Shown: positions 53,518 to 63,081, counted from the first letter of the stretch. The stretch: 64,000 bases of DNA from Seonamhaeicola sp. S2-3 (GCF_001971785.1 NZ_CP019389.1:1189001-1253000), one strand, 5' to 3'. Numbers and translations: made by a program. The notes: generated from the letters alone by a model not told the origin.

Positions 53518-54645
53518 ATGAAAACAAAACTGTTACTCTCAAACATGGCCGTATTATATACCGCCTTATTATTGACCTCCTTGACGTATGCCCAAACCAT
53601 CTGGCGCGTAAACAACCAATCAAACTACGATGGCACCACTAATTTTGGTGAAAATTATGGGGGAACACCTAGCTTTCCCGTATTTAGCGAAATTAACGAA
53701 GCTGTTGCTTACCCTAATGTAAATGATGGCGACATACTACATATAGAAGGTTCTACCATTGTTTATGCTGATGCCACAATTACAAAAGAGCTAGTTATTA
53801 TTGGCCCTGGTTACTTTTTAACTGAAAACCCTAAAGTTTCAAACAATACCTATGATGCTAAAATTGGACGTGTTACATTTGATTCTGGTTCGGAATCGTC
53901 TCAACTAATAGGCATGAACGTTTTACATGACGGCAGTAACGTGGACGGTATTGTATATGTCAACGTCAACGATATTTCAATAAAAAGATGCCGCATCGAG
54001 CGCTACGTTCGACCCAATACACTTTTGATTGATCTTTATATTCTTCAAAATTTCTTTCCAAACACATACAATACTAGTGCTATAGCCGATACTGGAAGTA
54101 GTTCCTATATCCCTCCACAAGAAATTATATTCAACAACAACATATGCCAAAAAAAATTATTATGGACAGACAATGCATGGGGCACTGGAACTATTATGGA
54201 ATGCAACAATAATGTTTTCGATGGACCAGCTAATGAATTAAATTTAGAGTTCAACACAGGCTCCTTCCAAAACAATATTCTAAAAGCCGCGGGTATTACT
54301 GCAAACATTAATAGTGGAACCAATAATAATGTACAGTATAATACAGTGTCAACCTCCGGTGTCTTTGATGGTACTACTGGAAACATTTGGGTACCAAGTA
54401 TGGCTTTATTGTTTGTAGAAGAAGGCACCACCGATGGCTTATACCAATTACAATCGGGTTCTTCTTATAACCAAGCAGGTAGCGATGGTGCAGAACGTGG
54501 TGCTTATGGTGGTGTTGTGGAAATTAATCGTTATAACTTATCTGGCTTAGGTGCCATTCCCGTAGCTTATGATGTTACTACCACTGGTGTGTCCGAACCT
54601 GGTACAGGGCTTTCGGTAACCGTTAAAGCACGAACTAATAACTAA
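53518..54645 (+). CDS. Secreted parallel beta-helix-type protein
   Basis: The 375 residues start with a signal peptide (LLLTSLTYAQTIW). WRVNNQSNYDGTTNFGENYG and FSEINEAVAYPNVNDGDILH open the mature part, followed by repeated short strands (IIGPGYFLTEN, VNVNDISIKRCRIER, IIFNNNICQKK, MECNNNVFDGPANE) typical of right-handed beta-helices, as in pectin-lyase folds. No catalytic motif is recognised. There is no T9SS domain; the next gene, 6 bp downstream, has one. The pair may be a surface unit. Confidence 0.75.
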   Translation: MKTKLLLSNMAVLYTALLLTSLTYAQTIWRVNNQSNYDGTTNFGENYGGTPSFPVFSEINEAVAYPNVNDGDILHIEGSTIVYADATITKELVIIGPGYFLTENPKVSNNTYDAKIGRVTFDSGSESSQLIGMNVLHDGSNVDGIVYVNVNDISIKRCRIERYVRPNTLLIDLYILQNFFPNTYNTSAIADTGSSSYIPPQEIIFNNNICQKKLLWTDNAWGTGTIMECNNNVFDGPANELNLEFNTGSFQNNILKAAGITANINSGTNNNVQYNTVSTSGVFDGTTGNIWVPSMALLFVEEGTTDGLYQLQSGSSYNQAGSDGAERGAYGGVVEINRYNLSGLGAIPVAYDVTTTGVSEPGTGLSVTVKARTNN

Positions 54646-54651
54646 TTTGCG

Positions 54652-55641
54652 ATGAAACGGATTATTTTAACAGCCATTTTATTGGCCATTACACTGGGAA
54701 TCCGTGCCCAATCCAACGCTACCCAAATTGAATATTTTTTGGATGTCGATAATGGATTTGGACAGAACACGGTACTTGATATCGCATCGCCGGATATAGA
54801 TATTGCTGAAACCGTTTTAGCCGACATTCCTTCTGGCATTTCGGCGGGTTATCACAAACTCTACATTCGGGTAAAGGATGTCAACGGAAACTGGAGCCAA
54901 ACCATAAGAAAACATATTGAAATTGTAGCCCCCTTTGTTGAAAACAATATTGTAATGGGCGAGTATTATATAGATGATACTGACACTGGATATGGTAACA
55001 GTACAACCTTTCCTATAAACCCTGAAGAACAAGATATTGAACAAGCTTTTACAGCACAAATAGCTGCCAATGTATCGTTGGGTTACCATAAACTCTTCGG
55101 AAGGATAAAAGACAGTTATGGTAATTGGAGTCATACCTTTAGAAAGAATATACAAGTGTATTTAAATCCAGATACCGATATTGTTGAAATAGAATATTTC
55201 TTTGAGGATGATTTTGGATTTAGTACAAAAAGCATAGAAAGTATTAGTACACCATCTGCCGATGGTGCTTGGACATTCAATGTGTCTTACCCCACTGGAA
55301 ACTATAATTTTAACGATAACCTTTTTGTACGAGTAAAAGATTCTAATAACAAATGGTCTATTACTACAATTCTTGATGAAATAGAAAGCTTAAGTATTGA
55401 TACTTACCTTCAAGAAAAAACACTTATTTATCCAAATCCTTTTAGTGACAATCTTTTCATCAAATTGCCCGATAACCAAACTATCTTAAAAACTAAGATC
55501 TATAATAATTTAGGGCAAGTGGTTTACACAAGTTCTAAAAATAACTCAAATATAAAATTAGATAGTATTCCTAATGGTCTCTACGTTTTAGTTTTAGAAT
55601 CAGAATCTGGAAAAGCCGCATTCAAAATCATCAAAAATTAA
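54652..55641 (+). CDS. T9SS-secreted protein with three-repeat Ig-like body
   Basis: The 329-residue protein has a signal peptide (LLAITLGIRAQSN). Three repeats of about 85 residues follow, each starting with an EYF-D-D-GFG type motif (QIEYFLDVDNGFGQNT; GEYYIDDTDTGYGNS; EIEYFFEDDFGFSTKS) and ending LYIRVKDVNGNWSQTIRKH or similar. The C-terminus (LIYPNPFSDNLFIKLPDN...NGLYVLVLES) is a T9SS type A sorting domain. It is probably displayed or released outside the cell. The repeats are widespread in flavobacteria with no defined role. A second IS lies 35 bp downstream. Confidence 0.85.
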   Translation: MKRIILTAILLAITLGIRAQSNATQIEYFLDVDNGFGQNTVLDIASPDIDIAETVLADIPSGISAGYHKLYIRVKDVNGNWSQTIRKHIEIVAPFVENNIVMGEYYIDDTDTGYGNSTTFPINPEEQDIEQAFTAQIAANVSLGYHKLFGRIKDSYGNWSHTFRKNIQVYLNPDTDIVEIEYFFEDDFGFSTKSIESISTPSADGAWTFNVSYPTGNYNFNDNLFVRVKDSNNKWSITTILDEIESLSIDTYLQEKTLIYPNPFSDNLFIKLPDNQTILKTKIYNNLGQVVYTSSKNNSNIKLDSIPNGLYVLVLESESGKAAFKIIKN

Positions 55642-55717
55642 ATTGCTATTCTCAATTATCTATTTTTATATTTTGTTGAGTCGTCCTAAAATAGGTTGAC
55701 AGTTTTTATAAATTAAA

Positions 55718-56533
55718 TTAAACCTGAGAATTTAACTTCTCAGGTTTTTTGTTGTGTATAAAGTTAGGTGTTTTCATGTTAAGGCTCAAATGCGGTCTTT
55801 TATTGTTATAAGTTTCTATAGATTCTTTGATTAACCGTTCAAGCTCTCTTCCATTATTGCACTTATAAATTAAGAACTCTTGTTTTAAAATTCCATTAAT
55901 GCGCTCTGCTAATGCGTTTTGGTAGCAATCATAACCATCAGTCATTGATGGTATTACGTTGTTTTCCCTTAAAGCCTTTTGATAGACAAAAGCACAATAC
56001 TGTAGTCCACGATCAGAATGATGGATAATTTCATTATTTGTATCTCTTTTCTTTATGGCCATATTAAAAGCTTTGACTACATTTTTTGCACTCATATCAT
56101 CACTTAATTGATATCCAACTATTTTTCTACTATAAGCATCTGTTACCAAAGATAAATAATGTGTTTTTTCTCTGCTTTTTATGTAGGTAATATCACTTAC
56201 AAACACATGTTCTGGCCTATTAGGTTGGATGTCTTTTAGTAGGTTAGGGTGCTTTTTAAGCCAATGTTTTGAGTTTGTGGTTTTGGTATAGTTTTTCTTT
56301 GGTGTTATTAATAAATGTTCTGTTTTTAAATAAGCAAATAAGGCATCTCTCCCTATTTTTATTTGATGTTTATCAAACTCTGGCTTTAGCAAGTAGTAGA
56401 GTTTACGTGTACCCAGTCTTGGCATATCTCTACGAATAACAAGTACTAAGGATTTTATCTTTGAGAGTTCTTTGATACGTGCTTCTTTACGTTTTTGAGC
56501 TTGATAAACAGCTTGTCTACTTATCCCTAACAA
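55718..56533 (-). CDS. IS3-family transposase OrfB (DDE integrase core)
   Basis: The 271 residues include the catalytic motifs VFVSDITYIKSREKTHY (Asp), IIHHSDRGLQYC (Asp) and NALAERINGILKQEF (Glu). The N-terminus LGISRQAVYQAQKRKEARIK is the usual OrfB start. The working enzyme is probably the OrfAB frameshift fusion. Confidence 0.93.
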   Translation of the reverse strand: MLGISRQAVYQAQKRKEARIKELSKIKSLVLVIRRDMPRLGTRKLYYLLKPEFDKHQIKIGRDALFAYLKTEHLLITPKKNYTKTTNSKHWLKKHPNLLKDIQPNRPEHVFVSDITYIKSREKTHYLSLVTDAYSRKIVGYQLSDDMSAKNVVKAFNMAIKKRDTNNEIIHHSDRGLQYCAFVYQKALRENNVIPSMTDGYDCYQNALAERINGILKQEFLIYKCNNGRELERLIKESIETYNNKRPHLSLNMKTPNFIHNKKPEKLNSQV

Positions 56534-56553
56534 TCTACATGAGTGCGCAATGG

Positions 56554-56946
56554 CTACTTGCTTGTCTTGTTTGATGATTTGGATTGTTGGGATAAAAGCT
56601 TTTTTCTAATAGAAGTACCAAATTGTTTGTCTGATACATCTATCATTGTATTGAGCAATAAGTTCTTTAATCGCTCATCTTCTAGTTCTCGTTCTAAACG
56701 CTTTATCCTTTGGGCTGGTGTTTCTTTTTCTTTAGGCAAATTATTAAAGTTTGGTTTACTCCAATCTAAAGTACCATATTTTCTTAACCATACCAAAACG
56801 GTACTCCTTCCTTGGATACCATAAGCTTTTTGAATCTGTTTGTATGTGTAGTTGCCTTTTTCTACTTCGGACACCAAGGCTAATTTAAAGCCTAAATTGT
56901 AATCTCGTTGTGTGCGCTTAAATCGCTTGTGTTCTTTATTTTTCAT
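56554..56946 (-). CDS. IS3-family transposase OrfA (HTH)
   Basis: I start at the ATG at 56946 (MKNKEHKRFKRTQRDYNLGF); the frame stays open up to 56967. The 130 residues hold the helix-turn-helix (YTYKQIQKAYGIQGRSTVLV) and a charged coiled coil (RIKRLERELEDERLKNLLLN). A slippery AAAAAAG lies near its end. Confidence 0.88.
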   Translation of the reverse strand: MKNKEHKRFKRTQRDYNLGFKLALVSEVEKGNYTYKQIQKAYGIQGRSTVLVWLRKYGTLDWSKPNFNNLPKEKETPAQRIKRLERELEDERLKNLLLNTMIDVSDKQFGTSIRKKLLSQQSKSSNKTSK

Positions 56947-56996
56947 AATAAGTCGATTTTGTGTCAACTTATTTTAGGACGGGACATGTAAAAAAT

Positions 56997-57029
56997 AAAA
57001 AGCGAACCCAAAATAGGTTCGCTTTTTTT
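56997..57029 (-). terminator. Terminator of fbp
   Basis: AGCGAACC (57001-57008) pairs with GGTTCGCT (57016-57023), flanked by A- and T-runs. On the minus strand it follows the fbp stop by about 20 bp. The IS right end is only 10 bp away. Confidence 0.9.
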
Positions 57030-57048
57030 ATGTTTTAATCCTTATATA

Positions 57049-58059
57049 TCAAGAATGAGCATTTCTCATAAATTCTTCGCATTTTTCAACCATATTCTTA
57101 CTACCACAAATAAACGGAACACGTTGGTGTAACTCTGTAGGCTCTACATCTAATGTTCTAGTAAAACCATCACTAGCTTTTCCTTTAGCTTGTTCTGCTA
57201 AAAAAGCAATGGGATTACATTCATAAAGCAATCTTAATTTTCCGTTAGGATTTTTAGAACTTTGTGGATATAAATAAATACCGCCTTTAATCATATTTCT
57301 ATGAAAATCAGAAACCAAAGAACCTATATACCTTGATGTATACGGTCTATCATCTTCTTCTTTTTGACAATATTTTATGTAATCTTTAATACCTTGTGGA
57401 AAATGAATATAATTCCCCTCATTTACGGAGTAAATATTACCATCTTCGGGAAATTCCATATCGGGATGAGATAAATAAAATGAGCCTATTGCAGGGTTTA
57501 AAGTAAATCCGTTTACCCCATCGCCAGTAGTATAAACTAACATAGTTGATGTACCATATACAACATAACCCGCCGCAACTTGGGCACTTCCTTTTTGCAA
57601 AAAGTCTTCAAGTTGAACCGGACTTCCAATAGGGGTTACCCTTCTGTAAATTGAAAAAATGGTTCCAACAGAAACATTTACATCAATATTAGATGAACCA
57701 TCTAAAGGATCTATTAAAACAACATATTTATTTTGATGATTTTCATCCTGACTGTTAATACTTATAAAATCGTCTTCCTCTTCACTTGCAATACCACAAA
57801 CAATATTTCTTTTGGTTAAGGTTTGTATAAATTTATCATTAGCATAAACATCTAATTTTTGTTGGTCTTCACCCTGTATATTAGTATCTCCTGCAGCTCC
57901 AATTATATCTACTAAACCTGCTTTATTAACCTCATGGTTAACAACTTTTGCCGCTAGTCTAATGGAGTTTAAAAGGCTAGATAACTCGCCAGATGAATAC
58001 TTGAATGATGTTTGGTTTTTAATTATAAATTCGCCTAAAGTTTGCTTTTGGTGAGCCAT
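57049..58059 (-). CDS. fbp: Class 1 fructose-1,6-bisphosphatase
   Basis: The 336-residue cytoplasmic enzyme has the metal-binding [19 protein letters not shown] motif and GGIYLYPQS...[21 protein letters not shown] near the C-terminus, both typical for class 1. It removes the 1-phosphate of fructose-1,6-bisphosphate in gluconeogenesis. An FBPase in the same window as an interrupted PEP carboxylase is worth noting, since both bear on three-carbon and sugar metabolism. It is a single gene, read away from the GNAT gene. Confidence 0.96.
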   Translation of the reverse strand: MAHQKQTLGEFIIKNQTSFKYSSGELSSLLNSIRLAAKVVNHEVNKAGLVDIIGAAGDTNIQGEDQQKLDVYANDKFIQTLTKRNIVCGIASEEEDDFISINSQDENHQNKYVVLIDPLDGSSNIDVNVSVGTIFSIYRRVTPIGSPVQLEDFLQKGSAQVAAGYVVYGTSTMLVYTTGDGVNGFTLNPAIGSFYLSHPDMEFPEDGNIYSVNEGNYIHFPQGIKDYIKYCQKEEDDRPYTSRYIGSLVSDFHRNMIKGGIYLYPQSSKNPNGKLRLLYECNPIAFLAEQAKGKASDGFTRTLDVEPTELHQRVPFICGSKNMVEKCEEFMRNAHS

Positions 58060-58180
58060 AAATGAGATGTGTTTTGTTTATACAAATATCAATAATTTTC
58101 AAATAACTACATCGTTTTCGTTAAAGAATAACAGAATGTTTATTTTTCTTTGGCTTATATTTGAAAATATAAAACATATT

Positions 58181-58675
58181 ATGCAATTTACTGTTAGAAA
58201 AGCAAATAAAAAAGATATGCCAGCTGTTTTAGCGTTAATTAAGCAATTGGCAGAGTTTGAAAAAGAACCTGATGCTGTAGAAATAACTTTAGAAGACCTT
58301 GAAAATGATGGGTTTAGTGAAAACCCTGCATTCTTTTGTTATGTTGCAGAAGTAAACTCTAAAGTAGAAGGTATTGCTTTGGGCTACCACAGGTATTCTA
58401 CATGGAAAGGAAAAATTATTCATCTAGAAGATTTAATTGTAAACCAAAGCTTTAGGGGTACTGGTATAGGTTCTGCTTTATTAGATGCGTTTATTAAACA
58501 CGCACACAAATTAGGCGTTAAACGTATTAATTGGGAAGTTTTAGATTGGAATGAACCTGCCATAAAATTTTATGAGAGCAAAGGCGCCAATGTAATGCGA
58601 GATTGGGATGTGGTTCAAATGAATGAAAAAAGTATAAAGAACTATATATCAAAACTTAACAATGAAAATATTTAA
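58181..58675 (+). CDS. GNAT N-acetyltransferase (diamine acetyltransferase-like)
   Basis: I start at the ATG at 58181 (MQFTVRKANKKDMPAVLALI), 38 codons inside the longest frame, because the family begins there. The 164 residues contain the acetyl-CoA loop RGTGIGSALLDAF and EVLDWNEPAIKFYESKGAN. The layout is that of spermidine/spermine N1-acetyltransferase relatives. The substrate is uncertain. The last 14 bases overlap the aspartate kinase start, so translation is coupled. Confidence 0.88.
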   Translation: MQFTVRKANKKDMPAVLALIKQLAEFEKEPDAVEITLEDLENDGFSENPAFFCYVAEVNSKVEGIALGYHRYSTWKGKIIHLEDLIVNQSFRGTGIGSALLDAFIKHAHKLGVKRINWEVLDWNEPAIKFYESKGANVMRDWDVVQMNEKSIKNYISKLNNENI

Positions 58676-59912
58676 GTTTGGTGGTGCTTCTGTAAAAAGT
58701 GCTATTGGAATAAAAAATCTAGCAGATGTTTTAAATACTACGGGTTATAAAAACACACTTGTTGTTGTTTCTGCAATGGGAAAAACTACCAATGCTTTAG
58801 AAACTGTAATTTCAAATTATTTTAATAATAAAACTGAATTACAAAGCTCACTACAAGAGGTTATAAAATACCACAACGATATTTTATTCGATTTATTTGA
58901 GAACGAAAACCACCTCATCTTTAAAAAAACAAAAACTTTTTTTGATGAACTAAACAACTTCTTTAAAACAAACAAATCGCCTAATTACAATTTTGTTTAT
59001 GATCAAGTTGTTGGTTTTGGTGAATTGGTATCAACCACAATTATAAGTGAATATTTAAACAGCATTGGTATTAAAAACCAATGGATTGATTCTAGAGATT
59101 TCATAAAAACCGATGACTACTATAGGCGTGCTAATGTAAATTGGGAAGCCACTCAAACTACTATTTCATCGGCTCTAAACACCTCTATTTTAAATATTAC
59201 ACAAGGTTTTTTAGGAAGCGACAGCAATAATTTTACCACTACTCTTGGAAGAGAAGGAAGCGATTATACTGCCGCTATTTTTGCCTATTGCCTAAATGCT
59301 GAAAGCGTTACTATTTGGAAAGACGTTCCTGGTGTATTAAACGCAGACCCCAGATATTTTGAAAACGCCCAATTGCTTCATAAAATATCATATAGAGAAG
59401 CTATTGAACTTGCTTTTTATGGCGCTTCTGTTATTCATCCAAAAACACTTCAACCTTTGCAACATAAGGAAATTCCGTTACATGTAAAATCGTTTTTAAA
59501 CCCTGAAGACTCTGGAACTACTGTGGGTAAAAGTGTATCTATAGAACCTAAAATTCCTTGTTTTATAGTGAAGAAAAATCAAATATTAATATCGCTATCA
59601 TCATTAGATTTTTCGTATATAGTTGAAGAAAATATTAGCGAAATCTTTAAACTACTTCACACCTACAAAATGAAGGTGCATGTTATTCAAAATTCAGCTA
59701 TTAGTTTTTCGGTATGCATAGATAATATTTACAACAATTTAGATGCATTACTGCAACAATTAAAAGCTAAATTTAGTGTAAATTGCCATGAAAATGTATC
59801 ATTGTATACTATAAGGCATTACAATGAGTCTGCCTTAAATAAAATAGAACAAGGCAAAACAGTATTACTGAAACAATTAACACAAGAAACTGTTCAAATA
59901 GTAACCAAATAG
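58662..59912 (+). CDS. Aspartate kinase
   Basis: The 416-residue enzyme begins MKIFKFGGASVKSAIGIKNL, the phosphate-binding start of aspartokinases. It has FLGSDSNNFTTTLGREGSDYTAA and VWKDVPGVLNADPR-type segments in the catalytic part, then an ACT-like regulatory half (about 290-416). It phosphorylates aspartate at the start of the lysine, threonine and methionine pathways. It is monofunctional, with no homoserine dehydrogenase domain. It overlaps the GNAT gene and is followed after 22 bp by olsF. Confidence 0.9.
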   Translation: MKIFKFGGASVKSAIGIKNLADVLNTTGYKNTLVVVSAMGKTTNALETVISNYFNNKTELQSSLQEVIKYHNDILFDLFENENHLIFKKTKTFFDELNNFFKTNKSPNYNFVYDQVVGFGELVSTTIISEYLNSIGIKNQWIDSRDFIKTDDYYRRANVNWEATQTTISSALNTSILNITQGFLGSDSNNFTTTLGREGSDYTAAIFAYCLNAESVTIWKDVPGVLNADPRYFENAQLLHKISYREAIELAFYGASVIHPKTLQPLQHKEIPLHVKSFLNPEDSGTTVGKSVSIEPKIPCFIVKKNQILISLSSLDFSYIVEENISEIFKLLHTYKMKVHVIQNSAISFSVCIDNIYNNLDALLQQLKAKFSVNCHENVSLYTIRHYNESALNKIEQGKTVLLKQLTQETVQIVTK

Positions 59913-59934
59913 TTTATTTACTACATTTACGCCC

Positions 59935-61764
59935 ATGAGCAAACAACAAGATTCTGGACTTGTAAACGCTAAAGAAGTAGCCAAAGCCATTCAATTAGGT
60001 AAATATGGTTTTATTGGTACGTTTATAGGTTGGGTTTTAATGAAAGTGCTTAAAATTTCTACTCTAAACAAAATATACAAACGCAATAAACATTTAACTA
60101 AACTAGACTTTTTAAATGGTATTTTAAATGATTTTCAAATTAAATTTGAAATACCTGAAGAAGACTTAAAACGACTTCCAAAAGATGGCGCTTACATTAC
60201 CATTTCTAATCATCCTTTAGGAGGTATTGATGGTATTTTACTTTTAAAATTAATGTTAGAACAGCGCTCCGATTTTAAAATTATAGCCAACTTTTTACTA
60301 CACCGTATAGCGCCTTTAAAGCCTTATATAATGCCTGTAAATCCGTTTGAAGACAGAAAAGACGCTGCATCAAGTATTGCTGGTTTTAAAAATGCCATTA
60401 TTCATTTACGCAATGGGCACCCCTTAGGAATTTTTCCTGCTGGCGAAGTTTCTACTTACCGAGACGGTAAATTGGTTGTAGATAAACCTTGGGAAGAAGC
60501 TGCTATTAAACTAATTAAAAAAGCAGAAGTACCCATTGTTCCCATTTATTTTCATGCAAAAAACAGCAAACTTTTTTACAAGCTTTCTAAAATAAGTGAT
60601 ACGTTTAGAACCGCTAAATTGCCTTCGGAATTACTTACTCAAAAACGAAGAACTATTAAAGTTAGAATAGGAAGACCTATTTTAGTTAAAGACCAAAAAG
60701 AATACAATTCTTTAAACGATTTTTCAGAATTTATTAGAAAGAAAACCTACATGCTTGCTAATGCTTTTGAAGACAAATCTAAAATACTAGATAAAATTCC
60801 CTCAACTTTAAAAACCCCAAAACCTCCAAAACGTATTGTTACTCCTATTGAAACAAACGTTATGCAACAGGAAGTTGAAGCGCTTAGAAAAGCCGATTTA
60901 AGACTGTTACAAAGCAAAAATTACGAGGTGTTTTTAGCAGCAGCCGATAAAATACCTAACATTCTTAGAGAAATAGGTAGATTACGTGAAATTACCTTTA
61001 GAGAAGTTGGTGAAGGCACCAATGAAGCCATAGACCTTGATACTTTTGACACCTACTACCACCACATGTTTTTATGGGATAATGACACCAAAGTTATTGT
61101 AGGTGCCTACCGTATGGGATTGGGCTCTAAAATATTTGCGCGTTATGGTATTAACGGTTTCTATTTACAAGATTTATTTAGGTTTGAACCCGAGCTTTAT
61201 AAAATGATGAGCGAATCTATAGAAATGGGACGCGCCTTTATTATTAAAGCCTATCAACAAAAACCTATGCCCTTATTTTTACTTTGGAAAGGCATTGTAC
61301 ACACCACATTACGCTACCCAGAACACAACTATTTAATTGGTGGTGTGAGTATTAGTAATCAGTTTTCAAAATTTTCAAAGTCATTAATGATTGAGTTTAT
61401 GAAATCTCATTACTATGATCCCTATTTAGCGCAATACGTAAGGCCTAAAAAAGAGTTTAAAGTAAAACTGAAAGATGCCGATAAAGATTTTGTTTTTGAT
61501 GAAAGTAAAGCAGACCTAAACAAGTTTGATAAAATTATAGATGAAATAGAACCAGGAGCACTTAGGCTCCCGGTATTACTTAAAAAGTATATTAAACAAA
61601 ATGCACGTTTAGTTGCTTTTAATGTAGACCCGCTTTTTAATAACTCTGTAGACGGCTTAATGTATATTAAAATTGCCGACTTACCCGAAAGCACCGTGCG
61701 CCCTGTAATGGAAGAGTTTCAGGCAGAGTTAGAAGCTAAACTAACAGCTACAAAAAACGAATAG
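59935..61764 (+). CDS. olsF: Bifunctional ornithine-lipid (aminoacyl-lipid) synthase, OlsF-type
   Basis: The 609 residues join two acyltransferases. The N-terminal PlsC-like domain (about 60-270) has the NHPLGGIDG motif (NH(x4)D) and IFPAGEVSTYRDG. The C-terminal OlsB/GNAT-type domain (about 320-520) has FREVGEGTNEAIDLDTFDTY, GFYLQDLFRF and ESIEMGRAFII. OlsF of Flavobacterium johnsoniae and Serratia has this fusion: the C-terminal half N-acylates ornithine and the N-terminal half adds the second acyl chain. The amino acid used here (ornithine or glycine) cannot be read from sequence. It makes phosphorus-free membrane lipid. Confidence 0.85.
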   Translation: MSKQQDSGLVNAKEVAKAIQLGKYGFIGTFIGWVLMKVLKISTLNKIYKRNKHLTKLDFLNGILNDFQIKFEIPEEDLKRLPKDGAYITISNHPLGGIDGILLLKLMLEQRSDFKIIANFLLHRIAPLKPYIMPVNPFEDRKDAASSIAGFKNAIIHLRNGHPLGIFPAGEVSTYRDGKLVVDKPWEEAAIKLIKKAEVPIVPIYFHAKNSKLFYKLSKISDTFRTAKLPSELLTQKRRTIKVRIGRPILVKDQKEYNSLNDFSEFIRKKTYMLANAFEDKSKILDKIPSTLKTPKPPKRIVTPIETNVMQQEVEALRKADLRLLQSKNYEVFLAAADKIPNILREIGRLREITFREVGEGTNEAIDLDTFDTYYHHMFLWDNDTKVIVGAYRMGLGSKIFARYGINGFYLQDLFRFEPELYKMMSESIEMGRAFIIKAYQQKPMPLFLLWKGIVHTTLRYPEHNYLIGGVSISNQFSKFSKSLMIEFMKSHYYDPYLAQYVRPKKEFKVKLKDADKDFVFDESKADLNKFDKIIDEIEPGALRLPVLLKKYIKQNARLVAFNVDPLFNNSVDGLMYIKIADLPESTVRPVMEEFQAELEAKLTATKNE

Positions 61765-61767
61765 TTA

Positions 61768-62220
61768 TTATAAAGAACTAAACCATTCTTGAAATTTATC
61801 TCCTAACAAAAATGTTGGTTTCATTTTACCTCCTAAAGCATTTACCAAACTCATTACCCAAGCAACAAAAATTACAATTAGCAAAATCCAGCCAATAATA
61901 GGAATAATTCCTAAAAAACTCAATAGAACTAATCCTAACATTTGCCTAATATAAAATGAGCCTAACTCTGTTTTATTATTACTATTCATAATTAATGCAA
62001 TAATCCATCCGATTAAATGGATATGTGCTATTATGGCTACATTCTTACCATCGCTTAAAACTTCTTTTGCATCACCTGCAAACTCAGAAGCAGCCTCTTT
62101 GGCTTCTTTAGCAAATTCTTTTGCCTTTTCACCTGCTTTATCGGCAGTTTTTTTAGCGCCTTCTTTGGCATCTCCTAACATATCGTTTAGGTCGTCGCTT
62201 AAATTCTTTTCGTCAGACAT
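61768..62220 (-). CDS. DUF4870-like membrane protein with Ala/Lys-rich N-terminus
   Basis: The 150 residues split in two. The first ~60 are Ala/Lys/Glu-rich heptad-like repeats (DAKEGAKKTADKAGEKAKEF), resembling LEA or YtxH-type amphipathic helices. The rest has IAHIHLIGWIIALIMNSN and two or three hydrophobic segments ending KFQEWFSSL, as in DUF4870. It is probably an inner-membrane stress-associated protein. The function is unknown. It converges on olsF with a 3-bp gap. Confidence 0.75.
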   Translation of the reverse strand: MSDEKNLSDDLNDMLGDAKEGAKKTADKAGEKAKEFAKEAKEAASEFAGDAKEVLSDGKNVAIIAHIHLIGWIIALIMNSNNKTELGSFYIRQMLGLVLLSFLGIIPIIGWILLIVIFVAWVMSLVNALGGKMKPTFLLGDKFQEWFSSL

Positions 62221-62316
62221 TATGTTTTTAATTTATGGTTAGACTATAAAATTAAAAATTTAAATTTACTTAATGTTATTTATGCTTTAAATTTTAATTC
62301 TGTTACACTTCATTTT

Positions 62317-63081
62317 TTATCTAAATAACATAATAATACCTCCTATAGCAGTAACAATAATTATAAAGTGCCTATACTTTGCATTAGAAATTAACTTTAC
62401 CACTCTGGCTCCCATAAAAAAACCAATAGCCACCACCGGAAATAATATTAAATTTAAAACAAGTGTATCTTTAGAAACCGTTTTCCATACAAAAAAGTGG
62501 AATGGCAGTTTAAATACATTTATAATAAAAAATAACCACGCTGCTGTACCTATAAACTGGTTTTTAGGCAACCTCATGGCTAAAAAATAAATATTTGAAA
62601 CTGGTCCTGCTAAGTTTCCTACCATGGTGGTAAACCCAGACAAAAAACCCATAGAAGATGAAAACACTTTGTTTTGTGGTACTGTTGTTGATTTTCTTTT
62701 TTCAAAATACCACATAATTAAAACAGAACTTATAACTATAATAGCCATTACTTGTTTAAACAGTACTTCAGAAATGGCATCACCTACCCAAACTCCTACT
62801 AAAACGCCAATTACCATCCAGGGTAAAAGTAGTTTAATAAATTTCCATTGGGCGTGCCTATTGTAATAACTTACTGCTAAAACATCGGCACTAATAAGCA
62901 TAGGTAATAATATTCCTGTTGATGCTTTTTCACCAAAAACAAAGGCTAATATTAAAATAATAATAATGCCAATACCTTTAATTCCTGATTTAGACAAGCC
63001 CAAAACAAAGGCAGCTATTGCAATAGCTACCCATTTTAAAAGTGATAAATTATATGATTGAAGAATTTCTGCTATTCCCAA
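62317..63081 (-). CDS. TauE/SafE-family sulfite/anion permease
   Basis: The 254 residues form about eight membrane helices with family marks: GLSKSGIKGIGIIIILILA, LPMLISADVLAVSYYNRHA, PWMVIGVLVGVWVGD, GFTTMVGNLAGPVSNIYFLA. Such permeases move sulfite, sulfonates or related anions across the inner membrane. The substrate is not predictable. It is a single gene with a 96-bp gap to the DUF4870-like gene. Confidence 0.88.
   Translation of the reverse strand: MGIAEILQSYNLSLLKWVAIAIAAFVLGLSKSGIKGIGIIIILILAFVFGEKASTGILLPMLISADVLAVSYYNRHAQWKFIKLLLPWMVIGVLVGVWVGDAISEVLFKQVMAIIVISSVLIMWYFEKRKSTTVPQNKVFSSSMGFLSGFTTMVGNLAGPVSNIYFLAMRLPKNQFIGTAAWLFFIINVFKLPFHFFVWKTVSKDTLVLNLILFPVVAIGFFMGARVVKLISNAKYRHFIIIVTAIGGIIMLFR

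Larger units (their letters stand above)
55677..56986 (-). mobile_element. Complete IS3-family insertion sequence (1310 bp)
   Basis: The ends read TGAGTCGTCCTAAAATAGG and, as reverse complement of the right end, TGTCCCGTCCTAAAATAAG, with an IR core of CGTCCTAAAATA and GTTGACA. The target duplication is TGT (55674-55676 and 56987-56989). OrfA and OrfB lie on the minus strand and are joined by a canonical slippery A_AAA_AAG (minus strand, 56605-56599, in the OrfA frame). Both look intact. The element lies between a T9SS gene and the fbp terminator and breaks no gene. Confidence 0.93.
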
